Assembly (NCBI RefSeq): GCF_009811315.1
Contig: NZ_BLID01000005.1
Location: forward strand, 1-64,000
Direction: 5' to 3'
Source of the DNA: Vibrio atypicus
Lineage (GTDB): Bacteria; Pseudomonadota; Gammaproteobacteria; Enterobacterales; Vibrionaceae
DNA length: 64,000 bases
This document shows, in pieces, positions 35,172 to 44,833 of this stretch (positions within the stretch are counted from its first letter, which is position 1; the number at the start of each line of letters is the position of its first letter). The translations under genes and the position numbers were made by a program. The notes under the pieces were generated by a model. The model did no database searches, had not been told where the DNA came from, and saw only the letters and a program-made list of their open reading frames with translations.

Positions 35172-36089
35172 TTAGTCCAACTCGCTAAACTGCTCAATCA
35201 AATAATCCAAAAATAGTCGAATTCGTTTTGGCTGATATTGCCTACTTAGGTAGATCACATTCAGATCCGCGCCTGCCGCTGAGGTCGAGGCGTTAAAGTT
35301 CTTCATATAGCCATCGAGCACAGTCATTAATCGTTGCTGCTTGAGATCGTCTTGCACATCCAGAATCGATTTGAGCGCAATACCCGCACCATTGATGGCC
35401 CACTGCCGTATCACTTCGCCATCATCCGAGAGTCTTTTAGGGGTAATCGTGATCGCGTGGTGTTTTTTACCCTCTTGGAAATGCCAGGTCTTTAAAGCTT
35501 CACCGCCACGTATCATCGCTAAGCAATCATGGTCAGCGAGATCTTGTGGCGTCAGTGGTGTGCCTTTGTCTGCTAAATATCGAGGCGAGGCACACAGCAC
35601 TCGTTGGCTTGGTGCGAGCTTGCGCGAGATAAGATTACTATCTGCCAACTCACCATAGCGGATCACGATATCGAATCCGGATTCTGCCAAGTTGGTTAAA
35701 TTGTCATTTAAGTAAAGATAGGGCGTAACATCTGGGTATTGCTTGGCAAAGGCGGACAAGATAGGCGAGATGTATTGCTTACCGATGTCTCTTGGGGCCG
35801 AGATTTTTAGCGCGCCACGCACTTCACTATTGCCAGTTTGGAGCCGATTTTCTGTCTCTTTAACGCTTTCAAGGATCTCTAGGCAAGCTTGGTGGTACAG
35901 AGCGCCAGAGTCGGTTAACGAGATATGGCGCGTGCTTCGGTTGAGCAGTTTCACGCCATAACGACCTTCTAAAGCTTGTAAGCGAGCAGTGACAGATGCC
36001 GGTGAAAGGCCGAGCTCTCTTCCTGCTGCGGCAAGTCCTTGGTTTTTGATGATACTGACAAACAATGCCATGTCTGAAAACTTATCCAT
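35172..36089 (-). CDS. LysR-family transcriptional regulator, divergent from the ene-reductase gene
   Basis: The 305-residue protein has the LysR helix-turn-helix (FSDMALFVSIIKNQGLAAAG, about 4-23; LSPASVTARLQALEGRYGVKL) and a binding domain with IRYGELADSNLISRKLAPSQ. It is transcribed away from the old yellow enzyme gene across a 165-bp region, the classic layout of a LysR regulator and its target. The effector is unknown; electrophilic alkenes or related stress signals are plausible. Confidence 0.87.
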   Translation of the reverse strand: MDKFSDMALFVSIIKNQGLAAAGRELGLSPASVTARLQALEGRYGVKLLNRSTRHISLTDSGALYHQACLEILESVKETENRLQTGNSEVRGALKISAPRDIGKQYISPILSAFAKQYPDVTPYLYLNDNLTNLAESGFDIVIRYGELADSNLISRKLAPSQRVLCASPRYLADKGTPLTPQDLADHDCLAMIRGGEALKTWHFQEGKKHHAITITPKRLSDDGEVIRQWAINGAGIALKSILDVQDDLKQQRLMTVLDGYMKNFNASTSAAGADLNVIYLSRQYQPKRIRLFLDYLIEQFSELD

Positions 36090-36254
36090 GAGCAGCTCTT
36101 ACTTTCTATTCTTCAGTTAAAGTGAATAATAAATTCAAATATTACCTAATTATCAATCTGTGTCTAATCAATATACTGGTTTTATCAACGCGGCAGTGGA
36201 GAGGTTTTCTTCCTGTTCGCGACTTAATGACCAAATTCGATAGGCAGGGCAGAT

Positions 36255-37361
36255 ATGAGCAAACTCTTTGAACTCACGACTCTTAATCAATTAGTACTTC
36301 AAAACCGTATTGTTATGGCTCCGATGACGCGCGCGCGAACGTCGCAGCCCGGTAACATCCCAAATGACATGATGGCAACGTACTATCAACAGCGAGCTAG
36401 TGCGGGGCTGATTATTTCGGAAGCGACGCAAATTTCTGATGATTCTCAGGGGTACTCATTTACTCCCGGCGTGTATACCGATGCTCAAGTCACTGGGTGG
36501 CAAGGTGTGACTCAAGCGGTGAAAAAGCAGGGCGCAGTGATGTTCTGTCAGCTTTGGCATGTGGGCCGTGTATCGCACCCAGTGTTTCAACAAGGGGATA
36601 AGCCCATTGCACCTTCAGCGCTTGCTCCGGTAGAAACTAAAGTATGGATAGCGGATGAGCAAGGCAAGGGTGAAATGGTGGATTGCGTCGAACCGCGTGA
36701 GATGACTCAAGTGGATATTGATCGTGTGGTACAAGATTTTGCCTATGCGGCAAAGCGGGCAATTGATGCGGGGTTTGATGGCGTTGAGATTCATGGTGGG
36801 AATGGCTACTTAATTGATCAGTTCTTGCGTACTAATTCTAACCACCGTACAGATAATTATGGTGGCAGCCGAGCGAATCGAATTCGTTTTTTGCTAGAGG
36901 TGGTCGATGCCGTCAGCAAGGTAATCGGTGCTGATAAGGTTGGGGTTAGATTGGCGCCTTTTATCACCTTCAAAGATATGAATTGCCCAGATATTGTGCC
37001 GACGATTCTTGAAGCCTCTAAACAGCTGCAAAGCCGTAATATCGCTTATCTTCATTTGTCTGAAGCGGATTGGGATGATGCGCCTGAAATCCCAGAGAGT
37101 TTTCGTATTGCGCTGCGCGAGTGTTTCAGCAACACCATTATCGTCGCTGGTGGATACACACCAGAGCGTGCAGAGGAGGTACTAAATAAAGGCTATGCAG
37201 ACTTGGTAGCGTTTGGCCGACCGTTTGTTTCGAATCCGGATTTAGTCTCTCGTTTACAAAGCCAACTGCCACTCGCAGAGCTCGACGGGGCGACGTTATT
37301 TGGTGGTGGTGAGCGAGGTTATATTGATTATCCGGCATTTTCTGAGACTGTCTCAGGGTAA
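36255..37361 (+). CDS. Old yellow enzyme family alkene reductase (NemA-like)
   Basis: The 368-residue FMN flavoprotein has MAPMTRARTSQPGNIPND (about 21-38), CQLWHVGRVSHP (about 98-109), FDGVEIHGGNGYLIDQFLRT (about 174-193) with the His/Asn substrate pair, and YGGSRANRIRFLLEV. The C-terminus contains the phosphate-binding VAGGYTPERAEE and AFGRPFVSNPDL. It reduces activated C=C bonds or nitroesters with NAD(P)H, similar to E. coli NemA. It is probably controlled by the divergent LysR gene. Confidence 0.93.
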   Translation: MSKLFELTTLNQLVLQNRIVMAPMTRARTSQPGNIPNDMMATYYQQRASAGLIISEATQISDDSQGYSFTPGVYTDAQVTGWQGVTQAVKKQGAVMFCQLWHVGRVSHPVFQQGDKPIAPSALAPVETKVWIADEQGKGEMVDCVEPREMTQVDIDRVVQDFAYAAKRAIDAGFDGVEIHGGNGYLIDQFLRTNSNHRTDNYGGSRANRIRFLLEVVDAVSKVIGADKVGVRLAPFITFKDMNCPDIVPTILEASKQLQSRNIAYLHLSEADWDDAPEIPESFRIALRECFSNTIIVAGGYTPERAEEVLNKGYADLVAFGRPFVSNPDLVSRLQSQLPLAELDGATLFGGGERGYIDYPAFSETVSG

Positions 37362-37477
37362 TACTGATCGCAAAATGGTATGTAACTCAGGATGCTTATT
37401 AATCCATTGACACCAATCAATAGCGGTTATGAGCTACCGGTATAGCTTGCTGGAAAATCATCGAATAAGGAAAGCGT

Positions 37478-37702
37478 ATGAGCAAGCTAAAGATAGTGAC
37501 CTATAAACAAGGAATTGAAGAAGGAACGATTAAGATACCGCTTACGCTAGCCCGGATGATATCGACACCATTTTTGAATAGGTTGAACAGCGAGCAGGCT
37601 CAAGTGATTCGCGAGGCATTTGATATAAAAGATTATCAAGGTGTTATTTTAGAGATAGAAGAGCATAAGACCGACGAGCGAATCATCTTTTTCATCGAAT
37701 AA
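37478..37702 (+). CDS. Small conserved-looking hypothetical protein
   Basis: The 74-residue soluble protein starts MSKLKIVTYKQGIEEGTIKI after a good AAGGAAAG site and ends EEHKTDERIIFFIE. No family is recognised. A predicted strand-helix-strand pattern and the segment KIPLTLARMI resemble small proteins whose conserved part sets a short regulatory domain, but I claim no function. Its stop codon is only 4 bp from the convergent kinase gene end. Confidence 0.6.
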   Translation: MSKLKIVTYKQGIEEGTIKIPLTLARMISTPFLNRLNSEQAQVIREAFDIKDYQGVILEIEEHKTDERIIFFIE

Positions 37703-37706
37703 ATGC

Positions 37707-39767
37707 TTACTCTTGTGCACTAATTAATGACAAACGAAAAGTCATTCCGGCATCAGCGTTAAGGTTGGCGCTGATACTGCCTCGCATATCTTTCATGTTG
37801 TTAGCTGAAATGGCCAGTCCCAAACCTAAACCTTCACCCATCTTTTTCGTTGTCTGGAAGGGTTCGAAGATCGAATCGAGTTGCTCTGGGGCAATCCCAC
37901 AACCATTATCACTAACATCGACAATCACATACTCTTCTTTGCGATACGCGCTAACCGTGATTTTGGCGGTTGGCAGCGCTTTGGTTGCATCAATGGCGTT
38001 GCTGATCAAATTGCCCAATACTTGCCGCAGGCGAACTTCTTCTCCCATAACATCATGAATATCATTGGCAATTCGAACACGAATATCTACTTGGCTGAGT
38101 GCTTGCTGCTGGATGCGCAGCACCTCTTCGAGAGCGAGGGTTAAAGAGACAGGGTGGGGCTTTTCAAGTCGATTGAAAGCAAACGATTTTAACTGTGAGG
38201 TCATATTTGCCATTCGATCGATGAGCGTGTTGACCAAATTCATGTTGGCTTTTAATAGCTTAGTCTCGCCGCGTTCCATCAGCAGTTGGTTGCTCGAAAG
38301 TAGCGTTCGTAAGCCAGTGAGCGGTTGATTGAGTTCGTGGGTAACGGCGCTCGACATTCTGCCCAATGCGGCGAGTTTACTGGTTTCGATCAGCTCCTTT
38401 TGCGCCTCTTTCAGGGCATGAGTTCTCTCTTCCACTCGCTTTTGCAATTGTTGGTTGGCCGATTCTAGGGCGATTTCTGCTTTTTTACGCTTGCTGATGT
38501 CCATGATGGTACACAAATAGTAATTGTGAGAATGCCATGGGAACTGACTAATGGAGAACAGCACCGGGAAGTAGCTGCCATCACTGCGCCTCGCCATAGT
38601 TTCGACACTGCTAATGTCAGCAAGCTCTTGGTTTTTTGAGAGGTTTTGCAGCAGTTGAAGCGTGGTGGAGTTTGGGTTGCCCGCATCAAACAGTTGCCAA
38701 GCTTGTATCGATTGCACCATCGAATCGGACAAACTGAAATAGCGTTTGGCCATTGGGTTGATGTCGGTGATCTGGCCATTTTTATCTAACAGCAGTAATC
38801 CAACATGGGTTTTATTAATCATGCCGCTGAGGCGCTTTTCAGATTCTTCAATCAGTTTTTGAATCCGTACGTGACTGAGCTGTTTTTGATAACGTTGGTA
38901 ACGAATCACAACCAACAAAAGAATTAGCACGCAGGCGGCTGCAATACTCCAACTGAGCCAATTAACGGTTTGTTCGATAGCACGCAGTGGGGTGAGGTAA
39001 GTTAATCGCCATTGCAAATCATCAAGCACAACAGATAAGGCTAAATAGCGCGTTTTATCTAACTGCCACAAAGTGATGCGAGTTTGATCATAAAGATCGC
39101 GTGATTGAGAAGATTGGCTCGGATCAAACGAATCATTAAACCAATCAGCATCAAAGACTTTGCTGCTTGAGAGAAAGAACTGTTGCTGCGCATTTTGGAC
39201 CAAGATGATTTCATCGCTGGCGAGCCATTGCTCCGTAAGCAAACTCAGATCAATTTGCACTACGGCAATACCCGCAATGTCAAAACCAAGGTAGATAGGG
39301 GCGGCTAAAAAGTACTCTGGAATGGCATCTTTGCTTTTTGTCACAACAGAGACACCTTCTCGCTGTTGGTGTATCTGTTTCACAATGGCATCAGCATCAG
39401 ATTCATCTAAGTGTTGACGTTTTAGGCTAGAGGCAAGGACATCGCCACTGGCTGAGAGTATGTACCAACCTTTGGTATTCGCGGCTTTATCAAGCTTGAT
39501 GAGTTGCTGCTCGATGGAGGCTTGTCGCTCGGTTTCACCCTCTAGGTAACGTAGGCTCTCACTGTCATTAGTGACCAAATAAGGCAGGTGATAGAAGCGT
39601 CTTAACGAGTGTCGAGCCTCGCCAATATAGCTGAGTAAACGTTGCTCGGTTTGCTGTTGGGCCTGTTCAAGTTGCCATTGTGTGGCGATTCTTTCACTGA
39701 CAAGTTGAACTACGATGATCATTAAGCAAGCTAGAAGCAAAAGCCAGTAGCGGTGAATTTTAATCAT
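37707..39767 (-). CDS. DctB-like sensor histidine kinase with PAS domain
   Basis: The 686-residue protein has TM1 (about 6-24). A periplasmic sensor of about 240 residues (double-Cache type, as in C4-dicarboxylate sensors) and TM2 (WLSWSIAAACVLILLLVVI, about 268-286) follow. A PAS domain spans about 310-420. HisKA has the phospho-His in SSAVTHELNQPLTGLRTL, and the HATPase has NLISNAIDA, DNGCGI and GEGLGLGLAIS. The HELNQPL form is typical of DctB/NtrB-type kinases that pair with sigma-54 activators. That partner is encoded 183 bp away, divergently. It likely senses the substrate of the TRAP system. Confidence 0.9.
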   Translation of the reverse strand: MIKIHRYWLLLLACLMIIVVQLVSERIATQWQLEQAQQQTEQRLLSYIGEARHSLRRFYHLPYLVTNDSESLRYLEGETERQASIEQQLIKLDKAANTKGWYILSASGDVLASSLKRQHLDESDADAIVKQIHQQREGVSVVTKSKDAIPEYFLAAPIYLGFDIAGIAVVQIDLSLLTEQWLASDEIILVQNAQQQFFLSSSKVFDADWFNDSFDPSQSSQSRDLYDQTRITLWQLDKTRYLALSVVLDDLQWRLTYLTPLRAIEQTVNWLSWSIAAACVLILLLVVIRYQRYQKQLSHVRIQKLIEESEKRLSGMINKTHVGLLLLDKNGQITDINPMAKRYFSLSDSMVQSIQAWQLFDAGNPNSTTLQLLQNLSKNQELADISSVETMARRSDGSYFPVLFSISQFPWHSHNYYLCTIMDISKRKKAEIALESANQQLQKRVEERTHALKEAQKELIETSKLAALGRMSSAVTHELNQPLTGLRTLLSSNQLLMERGETKLLKANMNLVNTLIDRMANMTSQLKSFAFNRLEKPHPVSLTLALEEVLRIQQQALSQVDIRVRIANDIHDVMGEEVRLRQVLGNLISNAIDATKALPTAKITVSAYRKEEYVIVDVSDNGCGIAPEQLDSIFEPFQTTKKMGEGLGLGLAISANNMKDMRGSISANLNADAGMTFRLSLISAQE

Positions 39768-39950
39768 ACGGAGAGTCCTAATCTAACAGCAAAAGCGATC
39801 GCAATGGAGAGCTCAATAGAAAGAAACGCTAGCAAACAAATGCTTTTATGTTAAGGAGTTGTTGGTGGAAAGTGGGAGCTAGCTCCTTTTCGTCGTGCTG
39901 TTTTTTCCTTAACGTTGCAGGCAGAAGATGTCCATCTTATGGAGTGAAAT

Positions 39951-41291
39951 ATGGAATCACGCATTGCCCTGATTGAAGATGATGAGATTGTTCGTCAAGC
40001 AACGAGCCAGTGGCTGCAGTTAGCGGGGTTTGAAGTCACCACATTTGATTGCGGGCAGCAGGCGTTGGATCAGCTTGCGACCCTTGAGTTTGATGCCATT
40101 GTGAGTGATGTTCGCTTGCCTGATATTGATGGCCTAGACGTGTTAGCTCATGTTAAGCACGCGTTCCCTACCATGCCAGTTATTCTCATTACAGGTCACG
40201 GCGATGTCGATATGGCAGTCAAAGCGTTACAAAAAGGGGCGTATGACTTTATCGAAAAGCCGTTTGATCCAGAGCGCCTTTCGCAAACCGTGATGGCAGC
40301 GGTGACTAAGTATCAGCACGGAAAGGAGCGAGAAGATCGTCTCTCTTACCTAGAAAACCTAGCTGGAATTGAACAAATCATCATAGGTAGAAGTAAAGTG
40401 ATATGCGACTTACGCGAGCAGATCGCTAAAGTCGCAGCTATCGATACCAATGTGATCATTTATGGTGATACAGGTTGTGGCAAGGAGTTAGTCGCGACTT
40501 GTCTGCATCAGTTTAGCCTTAGAAAGCGTCATAAATTTGTGCCGATTAATTGTGGGGCGATTCCAGAGAACCTGTTTGAGAGCGAACTGTTTGGTCACGA
40601 AGCTGGAGCGTTTACGGGCGCGATGAAACGGCGCATTGGTAAGTTGGAGTACGCCGATAAAGGCACAGTCTTTTTCGACGAAATAGAAAGCATGCCACTT
40701 GCAATGCAAGTCAAAGTGTTGCGCAGCTTACAAGAAAATCGCGTGGAGCGTGTGGGCGGTAATCAGCCTGTGGTGGTAGATTTGCGCGTTGTGGCCGCGG
40801 CTAAACATGATTTGCTCAACCATGAAGAGTTTCGCCAAGATCTTTTCTATCGCCTTAATGTGGCTCAACTGTCGATTCCGCCTCTATGTGATCGAGAAGA
40901 TGATGCGCTGCTGCTGTTTGACTACTTTACGCGAAACGCTAACCCCGATACGCGTCAAGCCAGTGAAGCAGATAGGCAAGCTCTACTTTCATATGCTTGG
41001 CCAGGGAATGTGCGTGAGCTAAGGAATGTCGCGATTCGATTCGCACTCGACGAGGCTCTAACGGTAGGTGAGATCCTATCTTGTCGCCCAAATACAATTT
41101 CAGAAGCCACTTCGGTCGGGATCCCGTTGGCGGTTCAAGTTCAGAGCTTTGAACGCAAAGTCATTCATGATGCATTGGTTCGTCATCAAGGAAAGATCAG
41201 TGAAGTGATGCAAGAGCTTGATTTACCTCGTCGAACCCTCAACCAGAAAATGGTTCGTTACGCTCTCAATCGAGCAGATTATACCGATTGA
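39951..41291 (+). CDS. DctD-like sigma-54-dependent response regulator
   Basis: The 446-residue protein has a receiver domain (about 1-120; phospho-Asp in DAIVSDVRLPDIDG near 53). An AAA+ domain follows (about 145-375) with Walker A GDTGCGKE, the sigma-54 contact loop GAFTGA, and Walker B TVFFDEIES. A Fis-type helix-turn-helix at the end reads KISEVMQELDLPRRTLNQKM. It should activate the -24/-12 promoter upstream of the TRAP transporter from the palindromes listed below. The gene is divergent from its likely kinase. Confidence 0.93.
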   Translation: MESRIALIEDDEIVRQATSQWLQLAGFEVTTFDCGQQALDQLATLEFDAIVSDVRLPDIDGLDVLAHVKHAFPTMPVILITGHGDVDMAVKALQKGAYDFIEKPFDPERLSQTVMAAVTKYQHGKEREDRLSYLENLAGIEQIIIGRSKVICDLREQIAKVAAIDTNVIIYGDTGCGKELVATCLHQFSLRKRHKFVPINCGAIPENLFESELFGHEAGAFTGAMKRRIGKLEYADKGTVFFDEIESMPLAMQVKVLRSLQENRVERVGGNQPVVVDLRVVAAAKHDLLNHEEFRQDLFYRLNVAQLSIPPLCDREDDALLLFDYFTRNANPDTRQASEADRQALLSYAWPGNVRELRNVAIRFALDEALTVGEILSCRPNTISEATSVGIPLAVQVQSFERKVIHDALVRHQGKISEVMQELDLPRRTLNQKMVRYALNRADYTD

Positions 41292-41312
41292 TTTTAATTC
41301 GTTTGGCTATAA

Positions 41313-41324
41313 GCGAAATTTTGC
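41313..41324. promoter_or_regulatory. Upstream activator palindrome 1
   Basis: GCGAAATTTTGC is a variant of the repeated palindrome GCAAAATTTTGC. It lies 22 bp after the response regulator stop codon and about 208 bp before the -24 element. Confidence 0.55.
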
Positions 41325-41422
41325 CTACTTCAAAACTTAACAAATAACACGAAATGATCACATTTTTGTGAAATCTGAGGGGTGAGTCGGTCAAAAATGC
41401 CGTTTTAGGTTTGAGTCGATGA

Positions 41423-41434
41423 GCAAAATTTTGC
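41423..41434. promoter_or_regulatory. Upstream activator palindrome 2 (perfect)
   Basis: GCAAAATTTTGC is a perfect 12-bp palindrome in the context GATGAGCAAAATTTTGCTTA. It lies about 100 bp upstream of the sigma-54 promoter, a usual enhancer distance. Confidence 0.7.
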
Positions 41435-41456
41435 TTATTCACACTGAGCCAAATGA

Positions 41457-41468
41457 GCAAGATTTTGC
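41457..41468. promoter_or_regulatory. Upstream activator palindrome 3
   Basis: GCAAGATTTTGC, in the context TGAGCAAGATTTTGCTTG, differs from site 2 by one base. The spacing from site 2 is 34 bp, about three helical turns, so two activator dimers would face the same side of the DNA. Confidence 0.7.
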
Positions 41469-41520
41469 TTGTTTTGAGTGTGCTAGATAGTCTAGTTGTT
41501 TAAAATCAATAAGTTAAAAT

Positions 41521-41537
41521 CTGGCACTGCTTTTGCT
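41521..41537 (+). promoter_or_regulatory. Sigma-54 (-24/-12) promoter of the TRAP operon
   Basis: CTGGCACTGCTTTTGCT matches the RpoN consensus YTGGCAC-N5-TTGCW at every defined position. The GG and GC elements have standard spacing. The TAXI gene start is about 59 bp downstream. The adjacent DctD-like regulator has GAFTGA, so all parts of a sigma-54 circuit are present. Confidence 0.9.
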
Positions 41538-41595
41538 CTCTAGGAGTTGATGTTAACAAAAATATAACGTGAACAACTCTACATGGAGAGTAAAG

Positions 41596-42606
41596 ATGAA
41601 ATACAACAAGTTAGTCAAAACTTTAGTCGTGGCAATGGCTTCTTTAGGCCTCACTGCCAATGCTGCCGCAGAAGATAGAAGCTACATCCTAGCAACGGCA
41701 TCTACTGGTGGTACTTATTACCCTGTAGGTGTGGCACTGGCGACACTAAGTAAAGTAAAACTGACGCCGAAACATCATTTCTCACTATCTGCAATCAGCT
41801 CTGCGGGATCGGGTGAAAACGTAAAACTGCTGAATGAAAATGAAGCGCAATTTGCCATTCTACAAGGTCTGTATGGTGCTTGGGCATGGTCTGGTCAAGG
41901 CCCATATGAGAAGAGTGGCCGCCAAGAGAACTTGCGTTCTGTCTCTATGCTATGGCAAAACGTTGAGCACTTTATTGTCCGCTCTGATGTGGTAGAAAGC
42001 GGCACTGTGAAAGATTTAAATAATCTCGATGGTAAAAAGTTCTCTATCGGTAAGAAAAACTCAGGTACAGAAAATTCAGGTCGCCAAATCATGAAAGGCT
42101 TGTCTGTTGACCCTGATAAGTTCAACTTGGCGTACATGGGTTACGGCGGTAGTGCGAGTGCGCTGCAAAATGGCACAATCGATGGGATGAACACGCCAGC
42201 TGGTGTGCCTGTGGGTGCGGTTACCCAAGCTTTTGCTGCACTTGGTGATGATATCCAGATCCTCTCGTTTACTGATCAACAAATTAAAATGGCGAATGGT
42301 AAATATAATCTGTGGACTAAGTACGAAATCCCAGCAAACACTTACCCAGGCGTCGACAAGCCAATCACTACGATCGCACAACCAAACTTCCTAGCGGTAC
42401 GTGAAGATATCTCTGATGACGATGTCTACCAGCTAACGAAAACTATCTACGAAAACCTACCATTCCTACAAGGTATCCACAAAGCAACCAAAGCAATGGC
42501 GATTGAAAAAGCGATTGCTGGTTTACCTGTGCCACTTCACCCAGGGGCAGCTCGCTACTACAAAGAAGTGGGCGTAGAGATCCCATCCGATCTTATGGTG
42601 AACTAA
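41596..42606 (+). CDS. TAXI-family TRAP transporter solute-binding protein
   Basis: The 336-residue periplasmic protein begins at ATG 41596 behind GGAGAG. It has a signal peptide (about 1-25, LVVAMASLGLTANAAAE). The mature N-terminus YILATASTGGTYYPVGVALA is the TAXI signature. Further motifs are NSGTENSGRQIMKGL and MGYGGSASALQNGTIDGM. It delivers its ligand to the fused TRAP permease encoded 90 bp downstream. The neighbour LhgO-like oxidase suggests a 2-hydroxy-dicarboxylate such as L-2-hydroxyglutarate, or glutamate-like C5 acids; this is inference. Confidence 0.92.
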   Translation: MKYNKLVKTLVVAMASLGLTANAAAEDRSYILATASTGGTYYPVGVALATLSKVKLTPKHHFSLSAISSAGSGENVKLLNENEAQFAILQGLYGAWAWSGQGPYEKSGRQENLRSVSMLWQNVEHFIVRSDVVESGTVKDLNNLDGKKFSIGKKNSGTENSGRQIMKGLSVDPDKFNLAYMGYGGSASALQNGTIDGMNTPAGVPVGAVTQAFAALGDDIQILSFTDQQIKMANGKYNLWTKYEIPANTYPGVDKPITTIAQPNFLAVREDISDDDVYQLTKTIYENLPFLQGIHKATKAMAIEKAIAGLPVPLHPGAARYYKEVGVEIPSDLMVN

Positions 42607-42696
42607 TTCACTTGCGCGCTCTAGGAAACTGGAGCGCGCACCGATTGACGACTGTTTTGGCTCTGATCGCAAGGTTGGAGTGCGTTGGAGTGGACT

Positions 42697-44832
42697 ATGA
42701 GCGATTCAATACAACAAGAATTGCAAAAATTTGAGTTACCGACCCGAACGGACTTTCCGTGGGTGGGTAAAGTCATCACAGCTTTTGGTGTGGTGCTATC
42801 CCTATTACATATTTGGTTTAATACCTTATCGACGTTGCCTGAGCTCTGGATCTCGGCGACTCACTTTGCTGGCTTTGCAGTGATCTGCGCCTTGTGGTAC
42901 CCGGCCCACATTTCTTTGAAGAAGAGTAAGATTGCTCTGGCGGTCGATATTGTTATCGCTATTGCTGCGTTGGCTTGCCTTATTTATATTCCGTTTGCTG
43001 AAGATGCCCTGTATGAACGCGGCGTTAAATTTATCGCCAGCGATTGGTTCTTTGCGATCCTCGCGATCGCTATCGTAATTGAGCTGATCAGACGAACCAT
43101 GGGGTGGTTTATCCCTATGCTGATTCTGGTTTGTTTGAGCTATGTGGTGTTATGGGGCCAGTGGGCAAGCGGTATTTTTCACTTCCCGGGCTTGAGCCTT
43201 GAAACGCTACTGTATCGTAGCTTCTATTCATCGGAAGGTATGTTTGGTTCGATTTCTCGAATCAGTTGGACTTTCGTGTTCATGTTTATCTTGTTTGGCG
43301 CGTTTTTGGTTCGCTCTGGTGTTGGTGATTACATTATTGATGTGGCGAGAGCGGCAGCGGGTAAAATCATCGGTGGCCCTGGTTTTATCGCTGTTATTGG
43401 CTCTGGCTTAATGGGATCAGTATCAGGCTCTAGTGTGGCAAATACGGTATCAACAGGGGTGATTAGTATTCCTCTGATGCAAAAGGCCGGATTCCCACCT
43501 CGATTTGCCGCAGGCGTTGAGGCGGCGGCGTCAACGGGAGGGCAGTTGATGCCACCTGTGATGGGCGCTGGGGCATTTATTATGGCCTCGTACACTCAGA
43601 TTCCTTATGTTGATATCATTGCGGTTTCTTTTATTCCGGCGCTGATCTATTTCTTGTCTGTCGCCTTTTTCGTGCGAATCGAAGCTAAACGTAGCGGCGT
43701 ACAAAAAGTGACGACCAGTAGCGAATCTTTGCTTAAAGTTCTACTGTCTGGCTGGCACAATCTTATTCCACTTGCGGTTCTTGTCACTTTGCTCGTTCAA
43801 GGTTTCACCCCAACCTACGCAGCGGGTCTATCCATCATTTCGGTTGTGGTGGCGTCTTGGTTCTCAAAAAATCATAAAATGGGGCCGAAAGCGATCATTG
43901 AAGCACTCTCCCAAGGTGCTAAAAACATGGCAACAACAGCTGTGTTACTGGTGGGGATTGGTCTGGTCATCAACGTGATAAGCACGACTGGCATTGGCAA
44001 TACGTTTTCGTTGATGATCGACGGCTGGGCGAATGGTGACCTGTTCATCATGATCGTTTTGATAGCCTTAGCATCGCTTGTTTTGGGTATGGGTTTACCG
44101 GTGACGGCGGCTTACATTGTTCTAGGCACTTTGTCGGCTCCTGCGCTATACAAACTGCTGGCGGAAAACCAACTTCTTGAGCTGTTGGTGGCAGGGCAAC
44201 TACCTGAACAAGCGAAAGCGATCTTTATGCTTGCCGCGCCAGATAAGCTTGCTTTGCTAAATGCGCCAATGAGTCTTGAAACAGCCAAAGAGATGGTGGC
44301 TGTCGTTCCGGCTGATTTCATGGAAACGCTACTGGAACAGAGTTTGGGTCTAGAAGCTGTTGGCTTGGCACTATTGTCGGCTCACTTGATCATTTTCTGG
44401 CTTTCGCAAGACAGTAATGTCACCCCACCAGTTTGTTTAACTGCATTTGCGGCGGCGACGATTGCCAAAACACCACCAATGAGAACAGGTTTGATGGCGT
44501 GGAAAATAGCCAAAGGCTTGTACCTAGTCCCATTGCTGATCGCTTATACCGGCTTGGTGAGTTGGGATGTCAGTTCGGTGCTTGTGACAGGTGTGTTTGC
44601 CATTATTGGTACTTATGCATTTATCGGTGCGATAGAAGGGTATTTAGAAGGCGAGCTCAATGTGTTACTTCGCATCATGTTAGTCGCGATTGGCATTGCA
44701 CTGGTGTGGCCTGATGTATCTATTTGGATTCGCCTGGCGTGCAGTGCAGCATTTGTTGCCATCTTTGTGTACAGCGGTCGCCAAAGCCAATTGGCGAATG
44801 TGAGCGCATCAACCAACAAGGTAGCCAGTTAA
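42697..44832 (+). CDS. TRAP transporter fused permease (DctQM-type, TAXI class)
   Basis: The 711-residue protein fuses the small (DctQ) and large (DctM) TRAP subunits, as usual with TAXI binding proteins. The N-terminal quarter has four to six helices. The central part has GSVSGSSVANTVSTGVISIP (about 246-265) and AAASTGGQLMPPVMGAGAF (about 279-297), both diagnostic. The second half has LGMGLPVTAAYIVLGTLSAP. ATG 42697 has GGAG about 6 bp upstream and is preferred over the TTG at 42685. It imports the ligand with sodium or protons. Confidence 0.93.
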   Translation: MSDSIQQELQKFELPTRTDFPWVGKVITAFGVVLSLLHIWFNTLSTLPELWISATHFAGFAVICALWYPAHISLKKSKIALAVDIVIAIAALACLIYIPFAEDALYERGVKFIASDWFFAILAIAIVIELIRRTMGWFIPMLILVCLSYVVLWGQWASGIFHFPGLSLETLLYRSFYSSEGMFGSISRISWTFVFMFILFGAFLVRSGVGDYIIDVARAAAGKIIGGPGFIAVIGSGLMGSVSGSSVANTVSTGVISIPLMQKAGFPPRFAAGVEAAASTGGQLMPPVMGAGAFIMASYTQIPYVDIIAVSFIPALIYFLSVAFFVRIEAKRSGVQKVTTSSESLLKVLLSGWHNLIPLAVLVTLLVQGFTPTYAAGLSIISVVVASWFSKNHKMGPKAIIEALSQGAKNMATTAVLLVGIGLVINVISTTGIGNTFSLMIDGWANGDLFIMIVLIALASLVLGMGLPVTAAYIVLGTLSAPALYKLLAENQLLELLVAGQLPEQAKAIFMLAAPDKLALLNAPMSLETAKEMVAVVPADFMETLLEQSLGLEAVGLALLSAHLIIFWLSQDSNVTPPVCLTAFAAATIAKTPPMRTGLMAWKIAKGLYLVPLLIAYTGLVSWDVSSVLVTGVFAIIGTYAFIGAIEGYLEGELNVLLRIMLVAIGIALVWPDVSIWIRLACSAAFVAIFVYSGRQSQLANVSASTNKVAS

Positions 44833-44833
44833 G

